Of a DNA stretch of 33,396 nt, positions 7,379 to 14,089 are shown in pieces. A program made the translations under genes and the position numbers. Source of the DNA: Pedobacter miscanthi (GTDB taxonomy: Bacteria > Bacteroidota > Bacteroidia > Sphingobacteriales > Sphingobacteriaceae). Numbering within the stretch: the stretch's first letter is position 1; every line of letters starts with the position of its first letter. The notes under the pieces were generated by a model. That model was given only the letters and a program-made list of their open reading frames with translations, had not been told where the DNA came from and searched no databases. Location: positions 1 through 33,396 of the forward strand of contig NZ_QNQU01000039.1 in the NCBI RefSeq assembly GCF_003315595.1, in the 5' to 3' direction.

Positions 7379-9511
7379 ATGGCAAAGAAAAAATCGGCAA
7401 ATATAAAATTGGTTCTGAATCAATTGGTTAGTGATGTTTTTGAAAAGAACAACAATCAACTGCTCAATTATAAGCAGGTTTCGGCCAAATTAAATTTGAA
7501 CGATCAGGAATCAAGGGAGACCATTCTCGAGATCTTAAAAGAGGGGAAAAATGCAGGAATTTTCATAGAACCCCAAAAAGGTAAATTTAAACTTAAAGAA
7601 CTTCAAAATTTCATTATCGGTACGGTAGATATGACCGCCGATGGTTCGGCTTATATTGTTCCGGAAGATGAATTTGAAAAAGATGTTTTCGTAGCGCCTA
7701 AGAAACTCAAAAATGCTTTACATGGCGACACGGTTAAGGCTTATGTTTTCGCCAAGAAAAGCGGTCGTAAAAACGACGGTGAGGTTGTCGAAATTATCAA
7801 AAGGGCAAAATCAGATTTTACAGGTGTAATCAAAATATCTGATCGTTTTGCTTTCGTAATTGCCGATGATAAGAAAATGATGCACGATATTTTTGTGCCA
7901 TTGGCCGATACCCACGATGCCAAAAACGGCCAGCGGGTATTGGTAACCCTATCTGACTGGCCCGAAAGTGCCAAAAATCCCATTGGAATTGTTAAACACG
8001 TGTTGGGTAACCAGGGTGAGAACAATACCGAAATGAATGCGATTTTAGCGCAATATGGTTTTCCGTTGGAGTTTCCGCCTCAGGTAGAACGCGAAGCAAA
8101 CGCCATCCCTGAAGAAATCCCGGCCGAAGAAATTGCCAAAAGAAAAGATTTTAGAAATATATTAACCTTTACCATCGATCCGGCTGATGCAAAAGATTTT
8201 GATGATGCAATTTCTTATCAAAAACTACCTAACGGAAACCACGAAATAGGTGTACACATTGCCGATGTTTCGCATTATGTAATCCAGGGAACAGATTTGG
8301 ATAAAGAGGCCTATAGCCGTGCTACTTCGGTTTACCTGGTTGATCGGGTGATCCCGATGCTTCCTGAGCGTTTAAGTAATGGCGTTTGTTCATTACGTCC
8401 GCATGAAGATAAATTGTGTTTTGCAGCCGTTTTCGAGCTGGATGAACAGGCCAATATCCAGAATGAATGGTATGGCCGCACCGTAATCCACTCTGACAGA
8501 AGGTTCAGCTACGAAGAAGCACAGGAAGTGATCGAGAACAAAGCCGGCGATTATGCTACAGAAATCTTGAAGTTAAATGAGCTGGCTTATATCCTTCGCG
8601 ACCGTAAATTTAAAAATGGAGCCATCAGTTTCGAAAGTACCGAAGTTAAATTCAAACTGGATGAAACAGGAAAACCAATCGGTGTTTATGTTAAAGAGCG
8701 TAAAGATGCCCATAAACTGATTGAAGATTATATGTTATTGGCCAACCGGAAAGTGGCCGAATTTGTAGCCAAAAAAGTAAAGGGAAAAAATAAACTGACC
8801 TTTGTTTACCGTGTGCACGATTCGCCGAACATGGAAACCCTTACTACATTCGCTACTTTTGCTGCCCGGTTTGGTTATAAGGTAAATACCAAATCGGATA
8901 AAGAAATTGCTAAATCTTTAAACAGCTTAATGGCTGATGTAGAAGGTAAAAAAGAACAGAATATTCTTACTTCACTCGCTATCAGATCAATGGCTAAGGC
9001 GATTTATTCAACTAAAAAAACCAGTCATTACGGCCTGGCTTTCGAATATTATACCCACTTTACTTCCCCTATCCGCCGTTACCCGGATGTTATGGCGCAC
9101 AGGCTTTTACAAACTTACCTGGACGGTGGTAAATCAGCAGATGCCGAATTTTACGAAGTGGCTTGCGTACATTCTTCTGCAATGGAGAAAAGGGCTGCCG
9201 ATGCCGAACGCGCATCTGTTAAATACAAACAGGCCGAATACCTCGAAAACAATATCGGTACAGAATATAAAGGTATTATTTCGGGCGTTACCGAATGGGG
9301 CATGTATGTAGAAATTGAAGAGAACAAATGTGAGGGAATGATCCGTTTACGCGATATATCCGACGATTTTTATGTGCTCGACGAGAAAAACTACTGCATT
9401 ATAGGTCAACGCAAAAAAAGAAAGTACCAGTTAGGGGATGAAGTGATGATCAGGGTTAAAAAAGTAGACCTTTCTAAACGTCAAATCGATTTTACACTGA
9501 TTCCTGATTAA
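7379..9511 (+). CDS. rnr: Ribonuclease R
   Basis: A 710-residue RNase II/RNB-family 3'-5' exoribonuclease, which degrades structured RNA processively in the cytoplasm. Order of domains: N-terminal helical region with a winged-helix look (about 1-75), cold-shock OB domains (about 78-225), RNB catalytic domain (about 255-600) with TIDPADAKDFDDA (265-277) supplying the metal-binding aspartates (267, 273, 275, 276), and a C-terminal S1 domain from about 626 (EYKGIISGVTEWGMYVEI). The length and the S1 ending fit RNase R rather than RNase II. HYGLAFEYYTHFTSPIRRYPD is the usual RNB C-terminal block with the catalytic arginine. The start ATG gives the lysine-rich N-terminus MAKKKS. The prenyl synthase follows after 45 bases and may be co-transcribed. 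Confidence 0.93.
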   Translation: MAKKKSANIKLVLNQLVSDVFEKNNNQLLNYKQVSAKLNLNDQESRETILEILKEGKNAGIFIEPQKGKFKLKELQNFIIGTVDMTADGSAYIVPEDEFEKDVFVAPKKLKNALHGDTVKAYVFAKKSGRKNDGEVVEIIKRAKSDFTGVIKISDRFAFVIADDKKMMHDIFVPLADTHDAKNGQRVLVTLSDWPESAKNPIGIVKHVLGNQGENNTEMNAILAQYGFPLEFPPQVEREANAIPEEIPAEEIAKRKDFRNILTFTIDPADAKDFDDAISYQKLPNGNHEIGVHIADVSHYVIQGTDLDKEAYSRATSVYLVDRVIPMLPERLSNGVCSLRPHEDKLCFAAVFELDEQANIQNEWYGRTVIHSDRRFSYEEAQEVIENKAGDYATEILKLNELAYILRDRKFKNGAISFESTEVKFKLDETGKPIGVYVKERKDAHKLIEDYMLLANRKVAEFVAKKVKGKNKLTFVYRVHDSPNMETLTTFATFAARFGYKVNTKSDKEIAKSLNSLMADVEGKKEQNILTSLAIRSMAKAIYSTKKTSHYGLAFEYYTHFTSPIRRYPDVMAHRLLQTYLDGGKSADAEFYEVACVHSSAMEKRAADAERASVKYKQAEYLENNIGTEYKGIISGVTEWGMYVEIEENKCEGMIRLRDISDDFYVLDEKNYCIIGQRKKRKYQLGDEVMIRVKKVDLSKRQIDFTLIPD

Positions 9512-9556
9512 AAATTAAGACATTTGTGCCCGAAAACACAATGTTCAAAGCAACGC

Positions 9557-10531
9557 ATGCATACTACAGAACAATTACAGCAAATTTTAGATACTGCAAT
9601 ACAAAATTTAAAGTTTCCGGATCACCCTAAACAACTTTACGATCCGATTACCTATATTATTAACCTTGGTGGAAAGCGTGTAAGACCTTTACTGGTGTTA
9701 ATGGCTACCGAACTGTTCGGTGGAGATCCAAATCAATCCATCCATGCCGCTATGGCCATTGAGGTTTTCCACAATTTTACACTCGTTCATGATGATATTA
9801 TGGACAATGCACCCCTCCGCAGGGGGCAGGCCACCGTACATGAAAGATGGAGTACCAATGTTGCCATTTTAAGTGGTGATGTAATGATGGTGGAAGCCAA
9901 TAAAAACCTCGCAAAAGTAAATCCTATCTTCCTGAAAGACGTTTTAGATACATTTAACGCAACGGCTCAGGGCGTTTGCGAAGGTCAGCAGCTGGATATG
10001 GAATTTGAAAGCCGTGATGATGTAAGTATCGAAGAATACATTAACATGATCAGGTTAAAAACGGCTGTATTGCTCGGTGGTGCATTAAAATTGGGGGCTA
10101 TTATTGCAGGTGCTTCAGAAAAAGATGCTGATCTGATCTATCAGTTCGGTGAGAATATCGGAATTGCTTTCCAGTTGCAGGATGATATCCTGGACGTTTA
10201 TGCCGATCCCGAAAAATTCGGAAAACAGGTGGGTGGAGATATCATTGCCAATAAAAAAACTTTCTTACTCTTAAAAGCTTTCGAATTGGCCGAAGGAGAT
10301 ACCCGTAAATCCCTGGATACCTGGACTTCTTATAAAGAATTTAATGCACAGGAAAAAGTAGAAACTGTGCGCCAGGTGTACGACACATTGGATATTCAGG
10401 AAATTGCCAAAGAAAGCATGAATTATTACCGTAATAAAGCTTTAGCGGTTTTTGAACAGATTACGGTAAATGATGAGCGAAAAGCAAATCTTTTAACGCT
10501 TACCGAGCAATTGATGGCGAGGGAATATTAA
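9557..10531 (+). CDS. Polyprenyl diphosphate synthase (short-chain)
   Basis: A trans-isoprenyl diphosphate synthase of 324 residues when started at the ATG at 9557. The open frame extends upstream to a TTG at 9524, but the added residues (MCPKTQCSKQR) match nothing in the family, so I chose the ATG. Visible are GGKRVRP (39-45), the first Asp-rich motif HDDIMD (78-83) followed by NAPLRRG, and the second Asp-rich motif FQLQDDILDVYAD with FGKQVGGDI. Phe74, five residues before the first DDxxD, is aromatic. In this family that position tends to restrict chain length, so a C15-C20 product (farnesyl or geranylgeranyl diphosphate) is more likely than the long menaquinone side chain; this is an inference. 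It lies 45 bases after rnr on the same strand. Confidence 0.88.
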   Translation: MHTTEQLQQILDTAIQNLKFPDHPKQLYDPITYIINLGGKRVRPLLVLMATELFGGDPNQSIHAAMAIEVFHNFTLVHDDIMDNAPLRRGQATVHERWSTNVAILSGDVMMVEANKNLAKVNPIFLKDVLDTFNATAQGVCEGQQLDMEFESRDDVSIEEYINMIRLKTAVLLGGALKLGAIIAGASEKDADLIYQFGENIGIAFQLQDDILDVYADPEKFGKQVGGDIIANKKTFLLLKAFELAEGDTRKSLDTWTSYKEFNAQEKVETVRQVYDTLDIQEIAKESMNYYRNKALAVFEQITVNDERKANLLTLTEQLMAREY

Positions 10532-10644
10532 AGAACATCGTCATCTCGCCCCAATCACAATAGGATTTGTACCAGGGTCCTTATAGCCTAAGTGTTTCCG
10601 TGTTTTCTGCGTCTCTGTGGCAAAAAACATAATAGTTAAATATA

Positions 10645-10667
10645 GGTCTTAGCGGGACGCTAAGACC
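10645..10667. repeat. GGTCTTAGCG palindrome
   Basis: Perfect 10-bp arms GGTCTTAGCG and CGCTAAGACC around GGA. It lies between the convergent prenyl synthase and CBM9-like genes and has no T-run on either side, so it is probably a REP-like palindrome rather than a terminator. The bases before it (about 10590-10625) resemble the dispersed 'TCTCTGTGGCA' spacer family. Confidence 0.65.
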
Positions 10668-10695
10668 AGTAGTGTGACGATATTTATAAATTTAC

Positions 10696-11538
10696 TTAAG
10701 CCTTCACCAGCTTATACTTGATCCAAAAATCAGATGATTTAGCAGAAGATTCGCCACCCTGCATTGGTCGCTGACCGCCACCTCCCATTCCACCTCTTCC
10801 GCCACCGCCCATACCGCCACGGCCACCGCCGCCCATGCCACCTCTACCTCCTGACCGACCTCTCCCACTACTGTTTCCTCCTTCAGGTGCTCCTTCTCTT
10901 TTAAAGCCTGATTTTGCCGGTTCATTTATTTTAATATTATAAACAAGCGGTTTTTTAAGATCAAGGCCAACCTGTAACTGCGCTAACGGGATGCTCAGTT
11001 CGTAAATCATATCCCTGTTAGGATGTATACTCATACCTGTTTCAATACCATCCTGGTTAATGGCAGGTAATTCTCCATCAGGAATATTTTTAAAGCCAGA
11101 AACACGGATACTTTTATTCATTGCCGCAGGGTTATGCATTTCATTTTCATGTTCTGCTGCTGATGGAGCATGATCGCGGTGTTCTTCTCCCTCTTTTGGC
11201 ATCGGTGGTCTTTCCATTAAAGGAAAAGTTAATTTCATACCATCTTTTTTCTTACCAGCGGTATTGATATTTAGCGTAATGCCACCTCTTAACACACTAA
11301 AAGTAGTTTGGGGATCTAACGATTCGATAATGATGTATAGGTTTTGATCGTCATTAGCCAATGCAAAAGCCAGTTTGGTGGCATCATTGTACTGATTAAG
11401 CGGCTCATTCCATTCGCTCGATATACCATCGGCTTTAAATGGTTTTACCATGCGGATATTTTCTTCCACATCCTGTGCATGTAATAAAAGGCCCGAAATC
11501 AGTAATGGGATTAATAAGGATATTCTCTTCAGATTCAT
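10696..11538 (-). CDS. Secreted CBM9/DOMON-like protein with Gly-Arg-Met tail
   Basis: A 280-residue exported protein, start taken at the ATG at 11538, which begins a clean signal peptide MNLKRISLLIPLLISGLLLHAQ. An upstream in-frame start at 11565 would place nine residues before it and would overlap the likely promoter box. Residues 30-205 look like a CBM9/DOMON beta-sandwich: FKADGISSEWNEP (34-46), LAFALANDDQNLYIIIES (56-73), then a His/Glu-rich segment EEHRDHAPSAAEHENEMH (118-135) and strands ending in YNIKINEP. Residues 231-254 are three perfect copies of GRGGMGGG, followed by a short basic C-terminus. Function is unknown; CBM9-like folds bind sugars or haem. It is a single gene, convergent with the prenyl synthase. 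Confidence 0.75.
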   Translation of the reverse strand: MNLKRISLLIPLLISGLLLHAQDVEENIRMVKPFKADGISSEWNEPLNQYNDATKLAFALANDDQNLYIIIESLDPQTTFSVLRGGITLNINTAGKKKDGMKLTFPLMERPPMPKEGEEHRDHAPSAAEHENEMHNPAAMNKSIRVSGFKNIPDGELPAINQDGIETGMSIHPNRDMIYELSIPLAQLQVGLDLKKPLVYNIKINEPAKSGFKREGAPEGGNSSGRGRSGGRGGMGGGGRGGMGGGGRGGMGGGGQRPMQGGESSAKSSDFWIKYKLVKA

Positions 11539-11562
11539 TTGGATTGTTTTTAAATCAATACT

Positions 11563-11570
11563 CAAATCTA
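11563..11570 (-). promoter_or_regulatory. Possible -7 box of the CBM9-like gene
   Basis: TAGATTTG on the minus strand is a perfect match to the Bacteroidota -7 consensus TAnnTTTG, 24 bases before the chosen start at 11538. No convincing TTTG lies 18-20 bases further upstream, which keeps confidence low. Its position supports the internal start over the one at 11565. Confidence 0.35.
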
Positions 11571-11673
11571 AACCTGAAAAGTGTTAAATTTTGTTATTTA
11601 ACAGGGTTTAACATTAGTTGGAAGTTGGAAGTCCCGAGTCAATAGTCCGGAGTCCAAAGTCGATTAATCAAAT

Positions 11674-11710
11674 TCCCTTCGTCGTGTCACCCTGAGCGGA
11701 GTCGAAGGGT
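11674..11710. repeat. REP-like CTTCG...CGAAG palindrome
   Basis: The arms CCCTTCG (11674-11681 region) and CGAAGGG bracket GTCACCCTGAGCGGAG. It belongs to the CTCGA/CCTGAGCGGAG family that recurs at 16758, 19290, 23799, 23841 and 28132. Confidence 0.6.
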
Positions 11711-11787
11711 ATTTTAGTTGGAGTTGGGTATTTTTTATCAGTTAACCAGTTTAAACAATTAACCGATTAACCCAAATACATTAAAAC

Positions 11788-11816
11788 AAAAAAAAGTCCC
11801 GATTTGCATCGGGACT
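11788..11816 (-). terminator. Intrinsic terminator of the rplU-rpmA operon
   Basis: On the minus strand the stem AGTCCCGAT / ATCGGGACT (9 pairs, four-base loop) is followed directly by eight T residues. It lies 25 bases after the rpmA stop codon and is the clearest terminator in the window. Confidence 0.9.
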
Positions 11817-11840
11817 TTCCTTTTATAACTTAATTACCAA

Positions 11841-12266
11841 TTATTCTGCAGGTGCAGCTTCTTCAGTAGATTCGTCTTTTTTAGCTGCTTTTTTCGCAGG
11901 TGCTTTTTTAGCTGGTGCTGCTTCAACAACTTCTTCTGCTACAACTTCTTTCTTAGCAACCGCTTTTTTAGCAACTGGTGCTTTAGCTACTGCTGCTTCG
12001 ATTTCAGCGTCGGTGATAGGAAGGATAGAAACATAAGATTTGTTATCTTGTTTCTTTCTGAAAACTACAGTACCATCAACTAAAGCAAATAAAGTATGAT
12101 CTTTACCAATACCAACACCTTTATCAGGGTGGTGTTTTGTTCCACGTTGACGTACTAAAATGTTTCCAGCGATAGCTAATTGCCCACCGAAAATTTTAAT
12201 ACCTAAACGCTTACTATGCGATTCACGTCCGTTTTTCGAACTACCGGCTCCTTTTTTGTGTGCCAT
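11841..12266 (-). CDS. rpmA: 50S ribosomal protein L27 with Ala/Lys-rich tail
   Basis: Ribosomal protein L27 of the large subunit, whose N-terminus reaches the peptidyl transferase centre. The core (about 1-88) is canonical: MAHKKGAGSSKNGRESHSKR, LGIKIFGGQLAIAGNILVRQRG, and HHPDKGVGIGKDHTLFALVDG. It begins directly with MAHKKG, without the cleavable leader seen in Firmicutes. The protein is 141 residues, against about 85 usually. The extra 50 residues form a low-complexity tail of AKK, AVAKKE and PAKKA words that resembles histone-H1-like or L21/L7-type extensions, and ends acidic (STEEAAPAE). It is second in the operon, 53 bases after rplU, and followed by a strong terminator. Confidence 0.95.
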   Translation of the reverse strand: MAHKKGAGSSKNGRESHSKRLGIKIFGGQLAIAGNILVRQRGTKHHPDKGVGIGKDHTLFALVDGTVVFRKKQDNKSYVSILPITDAEIEAAVAKAPVAKKAVAKKEVVAEEVVEAAPAKKAPAKKAAKKDESTEEAAPAE

Positions 12267-12319
12267 GATTTTATATTTTGTAACCCGCCCAAAAAGCGGA
12301 TTATTGGGTTAACAATTAA

Positions 12320-12631
12320 TTATAGAGTGATGTCAGAGATCTGAATCTTAGTGAAAAACTGGCGGTGACCATTTTTCTTTTTGTAACCTTTTCTACGTTT
12401 TTTGTGGAATACGATTACTTTATCACCTTTTAAATGAGATACGATCTTAGCCGAAACTTTAGCACCTTTAACTGCAGGAGCACCTACAGAGATTTTGCCA
12501 CCGTTGTCAACCAACAATACATTATCAAATTCAATACTAGCGCCTTCATCTCCTTGTAATCTGTGTACAAAAAGGTGCTGGTCTTTAGCAACTTTAAATT
12601 GCTGCCCTGCTATATTTACTATTGCGTACAT
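12320..12631 (-). CDS. rplU: 50S ribosomal protein L21
   Basis: A 103-residue ribosomal protein L21 that binds 23S rRNA in the large subunit. MYAIVNIAGQQFKV at the N-terminus, VLLVDNGGKISVGAP in the middle, and VIVFHKKRRKGYKKKNGHRQ near the C-terminus are the family hallmarks, and the length is exactly typical. It is the first gene of the rplU-rpmA operon. A near-perfect Bacteroidota promoter lies at 12673-12704, 42 bases before the start. Confidence 0.96.
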   Translation of the reverse strand: MYAIVNIAGQQFKVAKDQHLFVHRLQGDEGASIEFDNVLLVDNGGKISVGAPAVKGAKVSAKIVSHLKGDKVIVFHKKRRKGYKKKNGHRQFFTKIQISDITL

Positions 12632-12672
12632 TGTTTAAATATTTGTTTTTATAATTTTTATTTAACGAGGTG

Positions 12673-12704
12673 CAAATATAGAACAAATTCAATTAACACA
12701 CAAA
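12673..12704 (-). promoter_or_regulatory. rplU-rpmA promoter
   Basis: On the minus strand TTTG (12701-12704) and TATATTTG (12673-12680) are separated by exactly 20 bases, matching the Bacteroidota sigma-70 consensus TTTG-N19-21-TAnnTTTG at every fixed position. It is in the right place for a highly expressed ribosomal operon. Confidence 0.8.
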
Positions 12705-12868
12705 CACATATCGAAAATATTTTTCACTAATATCATGTCGGATCAGGATTTGGAGGATTTAGGGATTTTAAGACGCATTCATCAATAAGTATTACTAGCT
12801 TTCTGAAAGGCAATTTAAGTAATTCTTTGGATATTTCGATTTTATAAAAGCCCCACAACCATTGTTAT

Positions 12869-12923
12869 TAAACCCGATTACGGTGATTCCGATTCTTCAT
12901 CGGAAAAAACGGAAAGCGGGACA
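12869..12923 (+). repeat. Mosaic hairpin element, copy 2
   Basis: The left flank is TAAACCCGATTACGGTG and the right flank GGAAAGCGGGAC. The core hairpin ATTCCGAT/ATCGGAA (12888-12905) is the same core found in reverse orientation at 27441-27498 and 27842-27899. Confidence 0.65.
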
Positions 12924-12973
12924 AAACCCTGCCAAGAACTACCACCCGTTCATTTCAAAATAACAATTAGATT

Positions 12974-12996
12974 TCGGTCGGTGAGACACCAACCGA
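12974..12996. repeat. TCGGT-GGTG/CACC-ACCGA palindrome
   Basis: Arms TCGGTCGGTG and CACCAACCGA (one mismatch) enclose AGA. On the opposite strand it reads GGTTGGTGTCTCACC, related to GGTTCGTGTCGCCACGAACC at 3713-3732 and to a degenerate copy at 36-51. Confidence 0.6.
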
Positions 12997-13076
12997 TAGA
13001 TTCTCTGTGTTAACCGTGCATCTGTGGCTAAAGCAAATGGTACTCCACTGTTAAAAAATGTTAAAGCATATTTTTA

Positions 13077-13104
13077 TTACGAATATTTCGTAGATTTACG
13101 AAAA
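13077..13104 (+). promoter_or_regulatory. Predicted BlaI-type operator before the GLPGLI operon
   Basis: Three TACGA/TCGTA half-sites form two overlapping dyads: TACGA-N5-TCGTA (13078-13092) and TCGTA-N4-TACGA. The sequence matches the one before the blaI-like gene at 18831-18858 at 25 of 28 positions, with the same half-sites and spacing. TAGATTTA (13091-13098), a near match to the -7 box TAnnTTTG, sits inside it, so a bound repressor would cover the promoter. The GLPGLI start codon is 29 bases downstream. Confidence 0.65.
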
Positions 13105-13132
13105 TTAAATAGAAACTTTTAAACCATTCATT

Positions 13133-14089
13133 ATGAAACAAATCCTAACCCTCTGTTTGGCAACAGCCTTCACCATTTCGGTAAAAGCCCAAAGCCCTGA
13201 TAAAGCCCTGGCAAGAGTACGCTACACCTTTACGCATATACAAGACACTACGCAACGTGATCAACCCAGAACAGAAAATATGTTGCTTGTAACCGGCAAA
13301 AATGCTTCTGTTTATACCAGTTACGATAAACTGAACCAATCGCTAAATATGCAGAAGCAGATACAGGAGCAGATCAAAAACCAAACCGGCAATGGTAATA
13401 TGAAAATAGAAGTTAAAAGTGAAACGAAAGTTCCTTTAACACAGGTAGATTATTTCTTTTTTGCCAATGAACATAAAATGATTACCAAAGAGCGTCTCTT
13501 TAACAATTATTTGGTTGAAGAAACCGCAGCACAGATCGACTGGAAAATATTAAAAGATACCATGAGTTTTTCAGGTATCCCATGTCAGAAAGCGACCACC
13601 AGATTTAAAGGCAGAAACTGGATTGCCTGGTTTGCCACTGAAATTCCTTTTCAAAGCGGTCCGTGGAAATTAAACGGCTTACCGGGATTAATTGTAGAAG
13701 CTTACGACGATAAAAAAGAAGTGAAATTTACATTTGCAGGTCTTGAAAACGTAAAAGACGATGCCAGTCAGGCAAATTCGGGCGATGATGTTAAAATTGC
13801 AGCTCCGAATGGCGGTGTTGGTGTGGTAAAAATGGTTGGTATTGATATGAGCACTTCTTATCTGGGCCCGGAAATAAAACTACCTGCCGATGCCATTAAA
13901 ACCACCAGAAAAGAGCTGGATAAACTTAAAGAAGCAAGAGACAAAGATCCTCAGGGTTTTATGCAGGCGCAAATGGCCGCAAATGGCATGCAAGGTTCTT
14001 TCAGACAGAATACTGCCCCACGCCCAAGCGGAGGTGCCATAACCAAAGTAGAAATCAACAACCCGATCGAACTTCCAGAAAAGAAATGA
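13133..14089 (+). CDS. GLPGLI family protein
   Basis: A 318-residue exported protein with signal peptide MKQILTLCLATAFTISVKAQ. It carries the family's name motif literally: GPWKLNGLPGLIVEAYD, with GLPGLI at 182-187. The surrounding FKGRNWIAWFATEIPF and CQKAT blocks are also typical. The biochemical role of the family is not established; members are restricted to Bacteroidota and are commonly found beside TonB-type outer-membrane proteins. The middle has a Gln/Asn-rich insertion (about 68-90) and the C-terminus (about 215-318) is a charged, low-complexity extension. Its stop overlaps the next start (ATGA), so it is translationally coupled to the outer-membrane protein. A predicted BlaI-type operator precedes it. 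Confidence 0.88.
   Translation: MKQILTLCLATAFTISVKAQSPDKALARVRYTFTHIQDTTQRDQPRTENMLLVTGKNASVYTSYDKLNQSLNMQKQIQEQIKNQTGNGNMKIEVKSETKVPLTQVDYFFFANEHKMITKERLFNNYLVEETAAQIDWKILKDTMSFSGIPCQKATTRFKGRNWIAWFATEIPFQSGPWKLNGLPGLIVEAYDDKKEVKFTFAGLENVKDDASQANSGDDVKIAAPNGGVGVVKMVGIDMSTSYLGPEIKLPADAIKTTRKELDKLKEARDKDPQGFMQAQMAANGMQGSFRQNTAPRPSGGAITKVEINNPIELPEKK

Noticed and set aside
9524..9556. TTG start extending the prenyl synthase by 11 residues
   Set aside because: The added residues match nothing in the family and the ATG at 9557 gives a normal N-terminus.
10645..10667. Perfect 10-bp hairpin as a bidirectional terminator
   Set aside because: No T-run on either side; it fits the dispersed palindromes better.
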